DNA from: Talinum fruticosum
Lineage: Eukaryota > Streptophyta > Magnoliopsida > Caryophyllales > Talinaceae
Assembly: GCA_021018815.1 (NCBI GenBank)
Contig: JAITYX010000046.1
Location: forward strand, 834,001-898,000
Reading direction: 5' to 3'
DNA length: 64,000 nt
Shown here piece after piece: positions 10,706-22,150 of the stretch (the first letter of the stretch is position 1; each line of letters begins with the position of its first letter). The notes under the pieces are model-generated. The model worked only from the letters and a program-made list of their open reading frames with translations. It was not told the DNA's origin and searched no databases. The position numbers were made by a program, and so were the translations under genes.

Positions 10706-11571
10706 TAGCCGTTAAACACCAGTAGACAAGCTTTAGGTACTTCCGGACATAGCTCGGACACCATGTCGGGGTTGTTTGTTTCCAAAGCTGGAAAACTCTA
10801 ACTCTAGGCTCAGCATTTGTTTCCACCTTAGTTTTCGATCACCACTAGTTGATTGCTACATCTTTTGGAGCCAAGAGCCATTGCACAACGTTCACATCCC
10901 AACGGATCTTTTCTAATCGAATTAGAACAATTGTTACAAGGGCTAGTGAAGATTTTAGTCAAGAACCAAGACTCAACGGTCACTATGCCTGGTTGGCTAT
11001 AAATTAATGCACCTATTGTTGAACATATTATCCAACACATATTTAGTGCATACTATCCAACACTTATTTAGTGCATACTCGATCAATCTTCTTCTTACAA
11101 CTCCAAATTTGTATTTAATATTCTCCGACTTGTAAAGAAAGTCTTGTAACATATTACATACTTCTCTTACTCTCTTAGTAAGTCCCTTGACCGAGTTGTA
11201 AGGGTTAACTCTGCTCGGTTGTCCCCGATTGTAAATGTTACCTTAGTCGGAAGTACTAGATCGGATAAGGGAATTTATAAGTCTAGGAAAACTTTGTAAG
11301 GAATTGTTTAAGGGAGCAATTTTAGTTGAGTCAGCCCTTTGTATTTTGTGGATTCAAAATAGTGGATTTGACTTGGTGCTTAAATTAGCACTCGTCCGTG
11401 GTTTTCCGCCCCAAGAGGGTTTCTACGTATATCCGTGTATTTATCTTTTTGAGTTCTATCTAGACTCAAAATCTTCTTTTCTTAAGTGATTGTGCGAAAA
11501 TTATTTAAATTTCCTCATCACCCTATTCATCCCCCTTAGGGTGACTTAGACTCTCCACGAGCAAACCTTCA
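10706..11571 (+). repeat. E2 5' LTR remnant (3' part)
   Basis: Aligns with 21021-21896. It ends in ACCTTCA, followed by a decayed primer site (ATTAGTATCCTACC, 11572-11585). Compared with the 3' LTR it lacks about 46 bases just after TATAAAT (near 11002) and has a 25-base duplication (11029-11078). Confidence 0.88.
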
Positions 11572-11625
11572 ATTAGTATCCTACCTTTTTAAGAGGATCT
11601 CACCATCCAAAGGTCTAAAGATCGG

Positions 11626-13250
11626 ATGGCTCGGACCAATGGAGAGTTCGATGAAGGGAGATCACCCATCGAGACCACCAAAGTTTAAAGGGTCAAACTT
11701 TGCACATTGAAAGAATATGATGGAGTGTTCTCGATAGACAACGATAAAGATGTTTGAAACATCATCCAAGCAGGCAACTACATTCTAATGAAGACGGAGA
11801 ATGGAACTGTTGTGCCTAAAACCAAATCAAAGTACACCACTGAAGAGACCAAGAAGTTCGAAAGAACTTCAAAGGTATGAACACACCGATGTGTGCCATT
11901 AGCACTGTAAGAATACAACGGGGTCTCAGCCTATGACTTAGCCAAAGAGGTGTGGGACACTCTTATTAATACCTATAAAGGAACAAGCCCAAGTAAAGCG
12001 AGGCAAAGATAAGTCAATATCTTCATAATTACAAGTCTGTTCAAGATGGAGTCAAAAGAGAACATCACTCAAATGTATGTTCGGTTCACGAGAGATTACT
12101 AATAATCTGAAATCTCTAGGTAGAAAGATCTCTAATGAAGAAATGTCCAAAAAGATTCTGAGTAGTCTACCAAAGAAGAGATGGGGTCCCAAGGTGATAC
12201 CCATTGAAGAAGCTCATAACCTCTCTCAACTATGACCGGACGAGCTTATTGGGAAGTTACTCACCCACGAGATTCATCTAGAAGAGGAGGATGCCAAGCA
12301 CCAAAAGGAACATTGTGCTTGAAGGCCTCGGAGAACAGACGTGAAAGTCCGAGCTCTTCAAAATCGGAAGAGGATCCTATGGCACTCATAGCACGCAGAT
12401 TTAAGAGAATGATGAAATACAAAAAGTGGGAAAAGAGGCCAAAGGATGAGTTCTACAAGAAAGATAAGAAGGACAAAAAGGTAAATATTCATCCCCTTCA
12501 AAGTTATCTTTAACTAAGAACTCTAGTTGCTTTGAATGTGGCAGCAAGGAGCACGTAGTCCAATTGAATACTTTCTCAAATTCTCCAAAGTTGATTTAGC
12601 AAGATATATTTTTACTTTGGAAGAAAAGTCCAGTTCCGATTCTTCTCATTTCAAAGAACAATTTGAGTCTCTTCCTACTAAGAGCAATGTTTTGAAAAAT
12701 GAGTTAGAAAACCCGAGACACAATCCGAAGGTACTTACGACCAATGCTCAAGAAAATGAGATCGAGTCTAAGTCACTCAAAACAGAGAATGAGCAACCGA
12801 AAAGGAAGCACAATGAGTCTTAAGAGCTTGTTTTGAAACACACTCAAGGTCAGAAAAACCTTGATTTGCTTTTAGGCTCTCAGTGTGTCTCATTAAGAAA
12901 AGACGGACTTGGTTACAATGTTGAAGAGGAATCTAATTCCTATTCCGAGTCTTTTCAAAACCGATTCCAGGACTATAAAGTTTAGCAAGGCTAAGCATGG
13001 TCCCATTCATAAGAATGAAAAGAGAACCGAGCCTGGACCAGTTTACAGGAAAAAGCATTCTCCACATGTTTACAACATAAAAGATTTACAAAAGAAGTAG
13101 ACATAGACTCGGTTTTCTAGAAGGAAGACTCAAAATCGGACTGGACCCAAAATTATTCAAATCTGGGTTCCCAAAAGTGTACTTCCTCAGAAAAGACCAC
13201 AAGTAAAGACAAGTTCATTGGGTTTGTAAGAGGAAGTGAGAAGGGTTAGT
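11626..13250 (+). pseudogene. E2 gag-like region
   Basis: The ATG at 11626 opens MARTNGEFDEGR in alignment with E1. Gag blocks follow in scattered frames (MALIARRFKRMMKYKKWEKRP at 12379). The zinc knuckle begins at about 12530 (CFECGSKEH) but is cut short: sequence jumps from the knuckle to YFLKFSKVDLARYIFTLEE at about 12563, so the acidic linker of E1 and E3 (about 200 bp) is deleted. The pre-protease linker continues in open pieces at 12536-12823 and 12909-13100. Gag identity is firm by comparison only. Confidence 0.75.
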
Positions 13251-13254
13251 TGGT

Positions 13255-14480
13255 TTTTGTTTTGCAGGTAACTTAGAAGAAGAAAGGTCATTGGTACTTG
13301 GACAGTGGATGCTCATGCCATATGTCGGGTAACTCAAGACTCTTTTCGAGTGAGAAGATTTGAAAGGAGGCAAACTCACATTTGGAGACAACAACAAAGG
13401 CAAGATTATAGGGATTGGAAAAATTGGTGAAGGAAACAACTTAGTCGATCCAGTCTACCGTATCGGGTAACACCTATACTATTCCTCTCTCGATTCAAGT
13501 CAGCATTTATCTTATTTGGAAGGATCCGTGAATGATGATTCTTAGACTTGGTATCGAAGATTAGGTCATATTAGCATGCATACTATTAAGAAACTTGCAT
13601 CTCATGGATTGGTTAGTGGATTACCTAACTATGCATTTAAGAAAGATAAAATCGTGAAGCATGCACAATAGGAAAGCAAGTTAGATCATCTTTTGAACCA
13701 CTCAAAGCTGTGTCTACATCCAAAGTGCTTGAATTGGTTCATATTGATTTGTGTGATGAAATTAGTGTGAAAAGCTTTGGAGGTAAATCATATGTACGCG
13801 TCATTGTTGATGATTTCTCATGATTTACCCGGGTATGTTTTCTCAAGAACAAGAATGAAGCCTTCAAAGAGTTCACTAAGATCTGCAGGAAAATTCAAGT
13901 GGAGTCTCGACTCGGATCGAAGGATTCAAATTAACCATGGTAGGGAGTTCGACTTCTCGGAATTTGTAGATTTCTATGACAAGAATTGCATCTCCCACAA
14001 CTTCTCTGCACCTAGAACTCCTTAACAAAATGGAGTAGTGGAGAAAAAGAATAGAACTCTTAAAGAAATAGGAAGGACTATGATGATTGAAAATGATCTA
14101 CCTTACTATTGTCTGGGTTGAGGCGATCAACACAGACAAATTACACACTCAACAGATGCCCCATCGGACCCATCTTGAAGAAAACTCCCTATGAGCTATA
14201 CAAGGGACAGAAACCTAACATCTCCTACTTCATACCATTTAGGTGTAAATTCTATATTCACAACAATGGTAAGGAGCATTTGATTAAGTTTGATGCTAGG
14301 TCGATTAAGGTATATTTACGGGTTATTCATCTCATAGCAAAGCTTATCGTGCTTTTAACAAGAGAACTAACAAAGTGGAAGAAAGTCTCCACGTTGTCTT
14401 TGATAAGATTGGTCTTCAAAGGATAAGTGAGTCCACATTCTCGGATCTCAAGCTTAATCGAGATAAAGATGACATTGCTG
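13255..14480 (+). pseudogene. E2 pol: protease and integrase
   Basis: The protease active site LDSGCSCHMSG is readable, with DSG at 13301-13309. The protease C-terminal half is shortened: sequence runs from NLVDPVY at about 13450 straight to the GNTYTIPL block. Integrase follows: a WYRRLGHISMHTIKKLASHG-like zinc region (13550-13620), a VHIDLCDEISVKSFGGKSY-like core (13735-13790), then NGVVEKKNRTLKEIGRTMM (about 14030). Many stops and frame changes. Confidence 0.75.
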
Positions 14481-14889
14481 AAACCGAGCTCAAAAAGAGT
14501 CAAAATAGAATTATTGAGGCAATTCGGAATTAAGCACCTCAAAATGTTATGACTCGGATTGAACAAGTTCAAGAGCCAGCTCGGAATGTCTGAAGAACAA
14601 ATCAATGTACAAACTCAGCAAGATCAACCGATCGAAGATCAACCTATTTAACCAACAAACTTGTTAAATTAGAGGACAGGTAAAGCTTTGAAATAAGCAT
14701 CCAATCACCCACCGGAAAACATACTTTCGACATCAACAGTGGGGTAAGAACTCGATCTTCTTTGCATAATCTATGTCCATTTTCAGCATTCATATCATTA
14801 ACGGAACCCAAAATGCACAAGAGGCCTTAAATAAACATCAATAGGTAGAGGCCATACAAGAAGAGCTTAATCAATTTGAAAGAAACCAA
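14481..14889 (+). pseudogene. E2 pol: integrase-RT spacer
   Basis: Decayed, Gln/Glu-rich spacer matching E1 4641-5089. Here the motif that reads CTCGTAA in E1 appears as CTCGGAA (14580). No separate gene. Confidence 0.55.
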
Positions 14890-15867
14890 GTCCGGACTCG
14901 ACCAAATGACCTTCTAGCCACCCAGTCATAGGCACCAAATGGGTTTTCAAGAACAAACTTGATGAGCAAGGGTTAGTAGTTAGAAATAAGGTTAGACTTG
15001 TTGCTCGGGGTTATAATCAAGAGGAAGGAATTCATTGTGGGGAAACCTTTGCACCTATTACTACGATTGAGGCAATTAGAATTCGCTTAGCATTTGCATC
15101 TAGCATGAATATCAAGCTTTATCAAATGGATGTCAAATGTACTTTTTGAATGGTTTCATTCAAGAAGAAGTTTATGTTAAGCATCCCCTGGATTTGAAAA
15201 CTCAGAATTTCTAAATTATGTTTTCAAGTTACAAAAGGCTTTATATGGTCTTAAACATGCTCCCCGAGCTTCGTATAAAAGAATGAGTAATTTCTTGTTT
15301 GAAAATGATTTCAAAAGAGGTCAGATTGACAAAAATCTTTTCATAAAAACCAAGGGGAAAGATTTTCTTATCGTTCAGATTTATGTTGATGATATCATTT
15401 TTAAGCTACTAATGAAACTCTATGTCAAGAGTTTTCCGAGTTGATGAGACAGGAGTTCCAAATGAGTATGATGGTAGAACTCAACTTCTTTCTTGGTCTA
15501 CAAATCAAACAAGACAAGGATGGAATTTATGCCCATCAATCCAAGTATACCAAGGAGCTCTTAAAGAAGTACAAGCTACAAGATGTTAAGTATGCGGCAA
15601 CACCTATGAGAGCGAGTTTGAAACCGGACTCGGACGAGAAAGGTAAAGGTGTAGATTAAAAACTCTACAGAGGTATGATTGGATCTCTACTTTATCTCAC
15701 ATCTAGTAGGCCAGATATCATGTTCATTGTCCGCCTCTATGTAAGATTTCAAGTTAATCCAAAAGAATCACATCTCACTACGATGAAGAGAATTTTCGAG
15801 ATATGTTATAGGGACTTAGAATCTTGGTCTATGGTTTTCAAAAGACTCAAAACCGACTCTCACTGAA
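14890..15867 (+). pseudogene. E2 pol: reverse transcriptase
   Basis: RVT_2 domain with [23 protein letters not shown] and the catalytic IYVDDIIF (YVDD at 15382-15393). An open stretch at 15441-15659 reads MSMMVELNFFLGLQIKQDKD. The block ends in GSLLYLTSSRPDIMF and then the RNase H approach. It stops abruptly at 15868, where the solo LTR with its target duplication begins. Confidence 0.8.
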
Positions 15868-15872
15868 TACTC

Positions 15873-17344
15873 TAAAGACTCGGATCTTAACTCTAAATAT
15901 TTTATGAAAGACTCAGGTATAAACTTCTGTCTCTCTTACGTTTTGATTGCAAGTCATTATGAGCTACAAAGAAACTCATATCTAAGTTTTCATCATTGTT
16001 CTGAATGACTCGGATAACACCTTGTTTATATCATCTCCACCGACGTATTCTTACCTACTCGGAATCTACTTAGAACCATTGTATGATCAAATAATTCTCT
16101 TAACGCACTTTTTCTGAGTACTAACCGTGCTTACTAAGGTAAACCGAATTACGGTGTTAATTCGAGTCTTCTAAGTCAGCTTTATTTCTTAGATAATTAT
16201 TTAATAGATCAAGTCCACTCACTCGATGTTTACTCTTTAACTTGATCTTTCTAAGAGTTATTCTAAGCTGAGTTTGAACCTATTTGATATTAGACTCAGA
16301 ATATTCCACTTCTCTAGGCCCAAGATAATTACGCTCTTAATTTTTCTAAAATTTAATTAATATCTTTGCCTAACCTTGGACCAAAGTATTTTATACTTTG
16401 AGAACCAATGTAGTTTGCTTTTGTAGGTTATTCAAACGAAGCCAATCTATTTTTGAATCTCAAAAGCAACCGGCTTCTAGTCGTTAAACACCAGCGAGAT
16501 AGTTTTAGCCAATTCGGACAAGACTCGGACACCGTATCGGGGTTGTCTGTTTCCAAAACTAGAAAACTCCAAAGCTAGGCTCAACGGTGGTTTCCCCTTG
16601 CTTGTTAGACAACACCAGTTGATTGGAACACCTTTTGGAGCAAATAGCCGTTGCCCAACGTTCACACTCCAACGAATCTTTTCGAGTGACTCGGAAAAGC
16701 CCTTCCAACGACTATTAAAGACTTCGATCTAGAAATCAAACTCAACGGCTACTTTGCTTGGACACCTATAAATAGAAGCCACTTTACAAGACTTGAAAAT
16801 TGCTGAACCTATTGATCAATGCACTGCCTAAGTCTCTTAGTTCATTACTCACTCAATCTTCTACTTACAACTCCAAGTATGTACTTAATATTTTCCGAGT
16901 TGTAAAGTCTTGTAATCGGTTACATACTTCTCTTACTTTCCGAGTAAGGTCCCTTGATCGAGCCGTAAGGGTTAACTCAGCTAAGTTATCCCTAATGTAA
17001 AGTTTATCTTAGTCAAGAAGTACTAGATCGGATAAGGGAATTTCTAAGTCTAGGAAAATACCGTAAAGAATTGTTTAAGGGAGCAATTCGGTAGAGTTAA
17101 TCCTTTATATTTTGAGGATTCAAAATAGTGGATTTAACTTGGTACTTAGATTAGCACTGACCGTGGTTTTCCGCCCATGAGGGTTTTTACGTGACTCGAG
17201 TGTTTGCATTTCTAAGTCCAATCTAGACTCGGACTCAGCAGCTAATTTCTTTCTTACCAAAAATTGTCTAAGTTTGTTTTAATTTCCTCATCACCCTATT
17301 CAACCCCTCTAGGGTGACTTAGACTCTCCAAGAGTAAACCTTCA
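15873..17344 (+). mobile_element. Solo LTR of the E1/E2 family inside E2 pol
   Basis: 1472 bp aligned end to end with the other LTRs: TAAAGACTCGG (TG mutated to TA) to CCTTCA. It is bounded by TACTC at 15868-15872 and again at 17345-17349, a perfect 5-bp target duplication. No internal sequence lies next to it. This is the footprint of an insertion followed by LTR-LTR recombination. A TATA box lies at 16767-16775. Confidence 0.92.
16767..16775 (+). promoter_or_regulatory. LTR TATA box (solo LTR)
   Basis: TATAAATAG with AAGCCACTT following, as in the other LTRs of the family. Confidence 0.65.
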
Positions 17345-17799
17345 TACTCGGATATCGATTATGCTTGGATACAAAGTTGATAGAAAAAGCACATTAGGAG
17401 CATGTCAATTTCTAGGTCAATCCCTTGTCTGCTGGCATTCAAAGAAACAGAACTCGGTTGCTCTATCAACTGTCGAGGCTGAGTACATTACAGCTGGAGC
17501 TTGTTGTGCTGAGATTTTGTGGATCAAGTAGCACTTGAAGGATCTTGGATTATCATTCACATCTATCCTAATCAAGTGTGACAATTAGAGTGCAATCGTA
17601 TCACTAAGAATCCAGTCCAAGTACTCAAAGACAAAGCATATTGAGGTCAAGTATCATTTTTCGAGAGACCATTCTGAGAATGGTGATATTAGCCTGAATT
17701 CAATCTACGAAATTTCGGTTAGTTGATATTTTCACTAAGCCACTTAGTGAGGATCAGTTTTGTTTTATTACGAATAAGCTTGGCATAATTAATGCATGA
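17345..17799 (+). pseudogene. E2 pol: RNase H (continues after the solo LTR)
   Basis: Resumes exactly where the RT part broke off. It contains CWHSKKQNSVALSTVEAEYITAG, KDLGLSFTSI-like sequence and the end ADIFTKPLSEDQFCFI...KLGIINA with stop TGA at 17797-17799. A few stops and a one-base loss lie in the middle. Same role as in E1. Confidence 0.8.
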
Positions 17800-18350
17800 T
17801 TATGTGATTTATCATATGACATATCTTTGCATAATTATGTGTTATATGTTTTAATAATGAACGGATCAGTTAACTCGGAGTGAGATTGAGTCGAGAGTTA
17901 TTAGTCTTCCGAATGGTCTTAGACACTCAAAAACGATCATCGAGTTAGGCTCGGCTTTTGAGCAAAATGGACATCAAACTTCTAAGATCATCTCTAGATA
18001 AATGGAGAAATTCATAAATCTTTTCAAATTCTCTCTCTTCTCTCTCTTCCATGCGTTTCAATCGGAGGAAACTAGCCATTGAAAAAGTTACTTGGAATAC
18101 TAGCTGTTGGAGTGCGAACGTCACACCTGGTCCGAGAGTACTCGCTTGATATTCAGGTTAGAACGAAGGTTGAAGGTCATTTCTTTTCACTATTAATAGC
18201 ACCTATTTACCTTCTTTTCTTCACTTTGCTTATCGCTTACTTGCTCTCGCTATTCTCGATATTTCGCTTACTCGTATCCCCTCTCTCTCTCGAATTCGAA
18301 GCTTTCTACTCTCTCTCTTCTCTTATTCTCTCTCTGTCTCGTCATTCACC
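17800..18350 (+). promoter_or_regulatory. E2 spacer between pol and ORF3
   Basis: No gene. It holds the conserved GGACATCAAAC...ATCTCTAGATA block (17964-18000), a weak TATA-like TATTAATAG (18191-18199) and a CT-rich tract up to the ORF3 ATG. Confidence 0.5.
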
Positions 18351-19920
18351 ATGCCTAAACGAGGAACTGGTCAAGAATTGCGTTCGGCTACTAAGAAGCC
18401 TTACACCAAAAATGCCCAAGAAGGTACATCCAATCCTTCTAAAATCTTTGTCGTCCAACACCACATGTTGGATGATAAATTCTTTCCAACCACATCCTTC
18501 TCATGGTTGCGCTATATCAAAAATACAAGAGTTTATAATTATTTGTGCTTCGAGTGAATTCATTTATTTGGAACTTATTGCAGAGTTCTATGCAAACATG
18601 TCTTTCTCTGGGGAATGATCACCTCCAAAGTTCAAGATAAAGTTGTTCGTATCAACATCTCTCTTCTTTATAGACTCTTTTTCTTAATTCAAACCCTATA
18701 CCTTTCATGGAAGTCGCCGATGACTTCTTTGAAAAGTATGCCAAGGAAGTACCTGAGTTAGGAAAGAACTTCTCAGTGACTTAGATGAAACTTGAGGCAA
18801 GGCTACTTTATTTTATTCGAATGAGGTCCTTTTTCGCTCATCATTCTAGCAAGGAGAATTCAAACTCCAAGATTCTCAAATCCTTGTTTGATATGTTAGA
18901 GGGCTACGACGTAAACCTCTTCCCCTCTATCGTTGAGCGAGATGGCATCTATGCGAGCTCACTCTAAGAAGTCCCCTTTATATCCTTTCGGAGCTCTTTT
19001 AGTTGTTATTTTTAAATAGTTCAAATTACCCTCGGATCCAAACGTCGTCTCCGAGGCTGCCATTTTCATTGGCGGAAAAGAGCTTTTAGGGTACGGGTAC
19101 TAGGAAGTCCAACCTGGTGTTTCAGTTCATGGGTCCGAGTTATCACCTCCTTTTCTTCCACCACCTTAGACTCAAACTACACCAGCTCTTCCACCCCCTA
19201 CTGCTTGTCCCTCTACTTCTCAACCTTCTCATCCCTTATTGTTGTGTTTGCCAAGATGGTAAACAAAATTGCTTCTATGTCCGAAGAATTTCATACCACT
19301 CTCCACTCTCTCAAACATGTCCTTCAAAACCTAGTTACTAACCGGAAGACTGCGCAGCTTCTAGATCGGGAAACCCGGGACCTCATGATCGAGCTCAAGG
19401 AGATTATCAAGCAACAGCGCGAGCGGCTTCAACTCCTTCAAGAACGACGGTTGAAAGCTGCTGAGGACTCGGACACTACCGATTCTTCGAGGAGTCCTCC
19501 AGCCCAGCTACGTCTACCTCAACTCGAAGTAGAAGAGGCAGCTAAGGAAGCAGCTAAAGAAGCGATTCAGGTCGAAGAAGAAGGAGAAGAGAAGGAAGAA
19601 GAAAGAAAAGAAAAAGAGGTTGCTCAACCCGAGGGCCAAGGTGCACCGGAATAAGAACCAGGGCTGATTCCTTAGATCATGCTCCGAGTGGGTTAGAAGA
19701 GGTTGCCAAAGTTGGTCAATCCAAAGCAGCTGTCCTAGAAGCAACACCCACTATTGTCTTTGAGGAAGACGAGCCCGAGGACGATGTGGCCTTGGTTCAC
19801 GGAACCAGGGCAGAGCGGATTCCAAACATTCCAGGTCTGCAGCCAACCCATTCATCCACTTCTATACAAGCATATAGGTGCAGGCGCATTGCTCGTCCCT
19901 CCTCTTCTAGACAACTAGCC
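18351..19920 (+). pseudogene. E2 ORF3: non-pol ORF at the env-like position
   Basis: ATG at 18351 opens MPKRGTGQEL; the next block reads MLDDKFFPTTSFSWLRYIKNT, then FIYLELI and EFYANM. The middle gives PFMEVADDFFEKYAKE, FFAHHSSKENSNSKILKSL and FDMLEGYDVNLFPSIVE. An open 149-codon stretch (19205-19654) holds the probable coiled coil (LLDRETRDLMIELKEIIKQQ, RERLQLLQERR) followed by a Glu/Lys-rich acidic tail. The layout matches E1 and E3: a globular domain like the 'putative plant transposon protein' family, a coiled coil, then an acidic tail. Several stops. Function unknown. Confidence 0.65.
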
Positions 19921-20448
19921 CCTCTTCTTAGTTCATCTCTTTTCTTTATTTCTATTTTAAATTTTTTTTGTCCAACATCGAGTTGTACTTATACTGCCAT
20001 TTTCTTCCCTCCTTTTGATGAAATGCATAGAAGGAGAAAATATAGAAAACTTGGATGTTTAGTTTAGGGGAGTTCCTCAATTATTGTTCTTTTAAGTATT
20101 TGTATTGTTATTGTTTTTTAACCAATGAATGATTTTTACTTTTCTAAGCATACTAGTTTCTAAGTTACATATTTATCTTGCCTTGATGCTTTGATACTTA
20201 ATTCTGTAGCATGCTCACTCTGGATACAATTTGTTTCATTTGCTTTGCTCTAATTTATTATCTACACAACTGTTCCGAGCTATGATATGATCCGAGTTGC
20301 ATGTTATAAGAATCTCTAGTCCATCTCTCGCTCCGATACTTAAGAAAACATTATTTCCTATTCTGATCATTGGCAATGAAAACTTATGTTTTGAACTAAC
20401 AAATTTCTATCTTAAGTGTAGAATGTCTTTCTTTCAAAAGGGGGAGAT
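19921..20448 (+). other. E2 3' non-coding region with polypurine tract
   Basis: AT-rich, no gene. The main tract CAAAAGGGGGAGA (20435-20447) lies directly before the 3' LTR. The upstream tract seen in E1 and E3 is decayed here (AGAAGGAGAAAA near 20029). Confidence 0.7.
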
Positions 20449-21896
20449 TGAAAACTCAGGTATAAATCATGATCTCTCTTAGGTTTTGATTTTAAGTCAT
20501 TCCGAGTATTATAGAAACCCATATCTAATTTTTCATTCCGTTCGACTTACACGTAAAGCGCTTTATTGCATATTTCCTACACTATTGTTTCTTCCCCACT
20601 TAAACATCACTCACAACTATCGCATGCTTAAATAATTTCTCTAACACTTTTATTCCGAGCACTGAATTTGTATTTCAACACAAAATGAATTACAAGCATT
20701 AATTCTTTTTCTAAGTCAATTTATTTCCTTCAAAACTATTTCACCAGATCAAGTTATTATACTCGATATTTTTATTTTTTCTAACTTGGTTATTTTAGGA
20801 TTGACTCAAGATGGAATTTGAACATATTGAATATTATACTCAGAAAATTCTATTCTTTTAGGCTAAAGATAATTAAGCATTTAATTACTCTAATTTAATT
20901 ATTATATGTGCGTAATCTTCGACCAAAGTATTTTATACTTTGAGAACCAATGTGGTTTGCTTTTGTAGGTTATTCAAAGGAGGCTAATCTATTTTTTTGA
21001 ATTTAAAAGAAACCGACTTCTAACCGTTAAACACTAGTAGACAAGCTTTAGGTACTTCCGGACATGGCTCGGACACCATGTTAGAGTTATTTGTTTCCAA
21101 AATAGGAAAACTCCAACTCTAGGCTCAGCATTTGTTTCCACCTTAGTTTTCAATCACCACCAGTTGATTGGGACATCTTTGGAGCCAAGAGCCGTTGCAC
21201 AATGTTCACATCCCAACGGATCTTTTCGATCGACTCGGAATAGCCGTAAAACGGCTAGTGAAGATTTTAGTCAAGAACCAAGACTCAACGGTCACTCTGC
21301 CTAGTTGGCTATAAATAGAAGCCACTTCACAAGACTTGAGGATTGCTGAACACAATTGATGCACCTATTATTGAACATATTATCCAACACTTATTTAGTG
21401 CATACTCGATCAATCTTCTTCTTACAGCTCCAAATCTGTATTTAATATTTTCTAAGTTGTAAAAAAGTCTTGTAGTACATTACATACTTCTCTTATTCTC
21501 TTAGTAAGTCCCTTGACTGAGTTGTAAGGGTTAACTCAGCTCGCTTGTCCCTGATTGTGAAGGTTACCTCGGTCAGGAAGTACTAATTAAATAAGAAAAT
21601 TTCTAAGTCTAGGAAAACTTTGTAAGGAATTGTTTAAGGGAGCAATTCTGGTTGAGTCAGTCCTTTGTATTTTATGGATTCAAAATAGTGGATTTGACTT
21701 GGTGCTTAGATTAGCACTGTTCGTGGTTTTCCGCCCGGGAGGGTTTCCACGTATATTTGTGTATTTATCTTTACGAGTTCAATCTAGACTCGGAATCAAC
21801 TTTTCCTAAGTGATTATGTGAAAATTATTTAAATTTCCTCATCACCCTATTCACCCTCTCTTAGGGTGACTTAGACTCTTCACAAGAAAATCTTCA
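20449..21896 (+). repeat. E2 3' LTR
   Basis: 1448 bp, TGAAAACTCAGG...AATCTTCA. TATA box at 21310-21318. The next five bases ACATC (21897-21901) are the expected right target duplication; the left one lies before the window. The flank is a PMD gene fragment. Confidence 0.88.
21310..21318 (+). promoter_or_regulatory. LTR TATA box (E2 3' LTR)
   Basis: TATAAATAG followed by AAGCCACTTCACAAGACTTGA-like sequence. The E2 5' LTR has lost the bases downstream of its own TATA. Confidence 0.65.
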
Positions 21897-22120
21897 ACAT
21901 CCATGGCTGTGAATTTACCCTACAAGTAAATTTTATATACATGTAAGATAAAAATAAATAGCTAAAAAGGAAAAGAGCAAACCTCAATGATCCTCCACAA
22001 GCCGATCAAAGGCATATAGTTAACCAAACCTTCTCCAAAGTTGTACATCGAGCACCCAAACGTAGACCGGTTATGAAGCAAATATATGTCTGCTTGTAGG
22101 AACTAGCGGCCCTCGGCGAT
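21897..22120 (-). pseudogene. Plant mobile domain (PMD) gene fragment, third copy
   Basis: Read on the minus strand, the segment gives YICFITGLRLGAR and then NYMPLIGLWRIIE, followed by a GT-rich intron-like run and CAG-like sequence near its end. This matches the end of the PMD exon in the copy at 46938-44399 (YICLIRGLHAGVR, NYLPLCDLWRFIE). E2 inserted into it, so the rest lies before the window. It runs opposite to the PMD gene at 23733. Degraded. Confidence 0.6.
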
Positions 22121-22127
22121 ACCCGGA

Positions 22128-22150
22128 CTGGAGTTTCCCCACGAAGCGTC
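22128..22150 (-). other. Probable primer binding site of a minus-oriented gypsy element
   Basis: On the minus strand, GATGACGCTTCGTGGGGAAA follows the LTR and resembles the TGGCGACTCTGCTGGGGA-like primer sites of plant Tat-type gypsy elements. The leader is cut after about 35 bases, where the PMD fragment begins. Confidence 0.45.

Larger units (their letters stand above)
10706..21896 (+). mobile_element. E2: older Ty1/copia copy of the E1 family, split by a solo LTR
   Basis: The 3' part of a 5' LTR (10706-11571), gag, protease, integrase, RT, RNase H, ORF3 and a complete 3' LTR (20449-21896) follow in order. E1 occupies its 5' LTR, so the first part of E2 lies before the window. A family-related solo LTR interrupts pol. 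Base changes and stops are much denser than in E1, and the LTRs differ more, so E2 is older, as nesting also requires. Confidence 0.88.
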
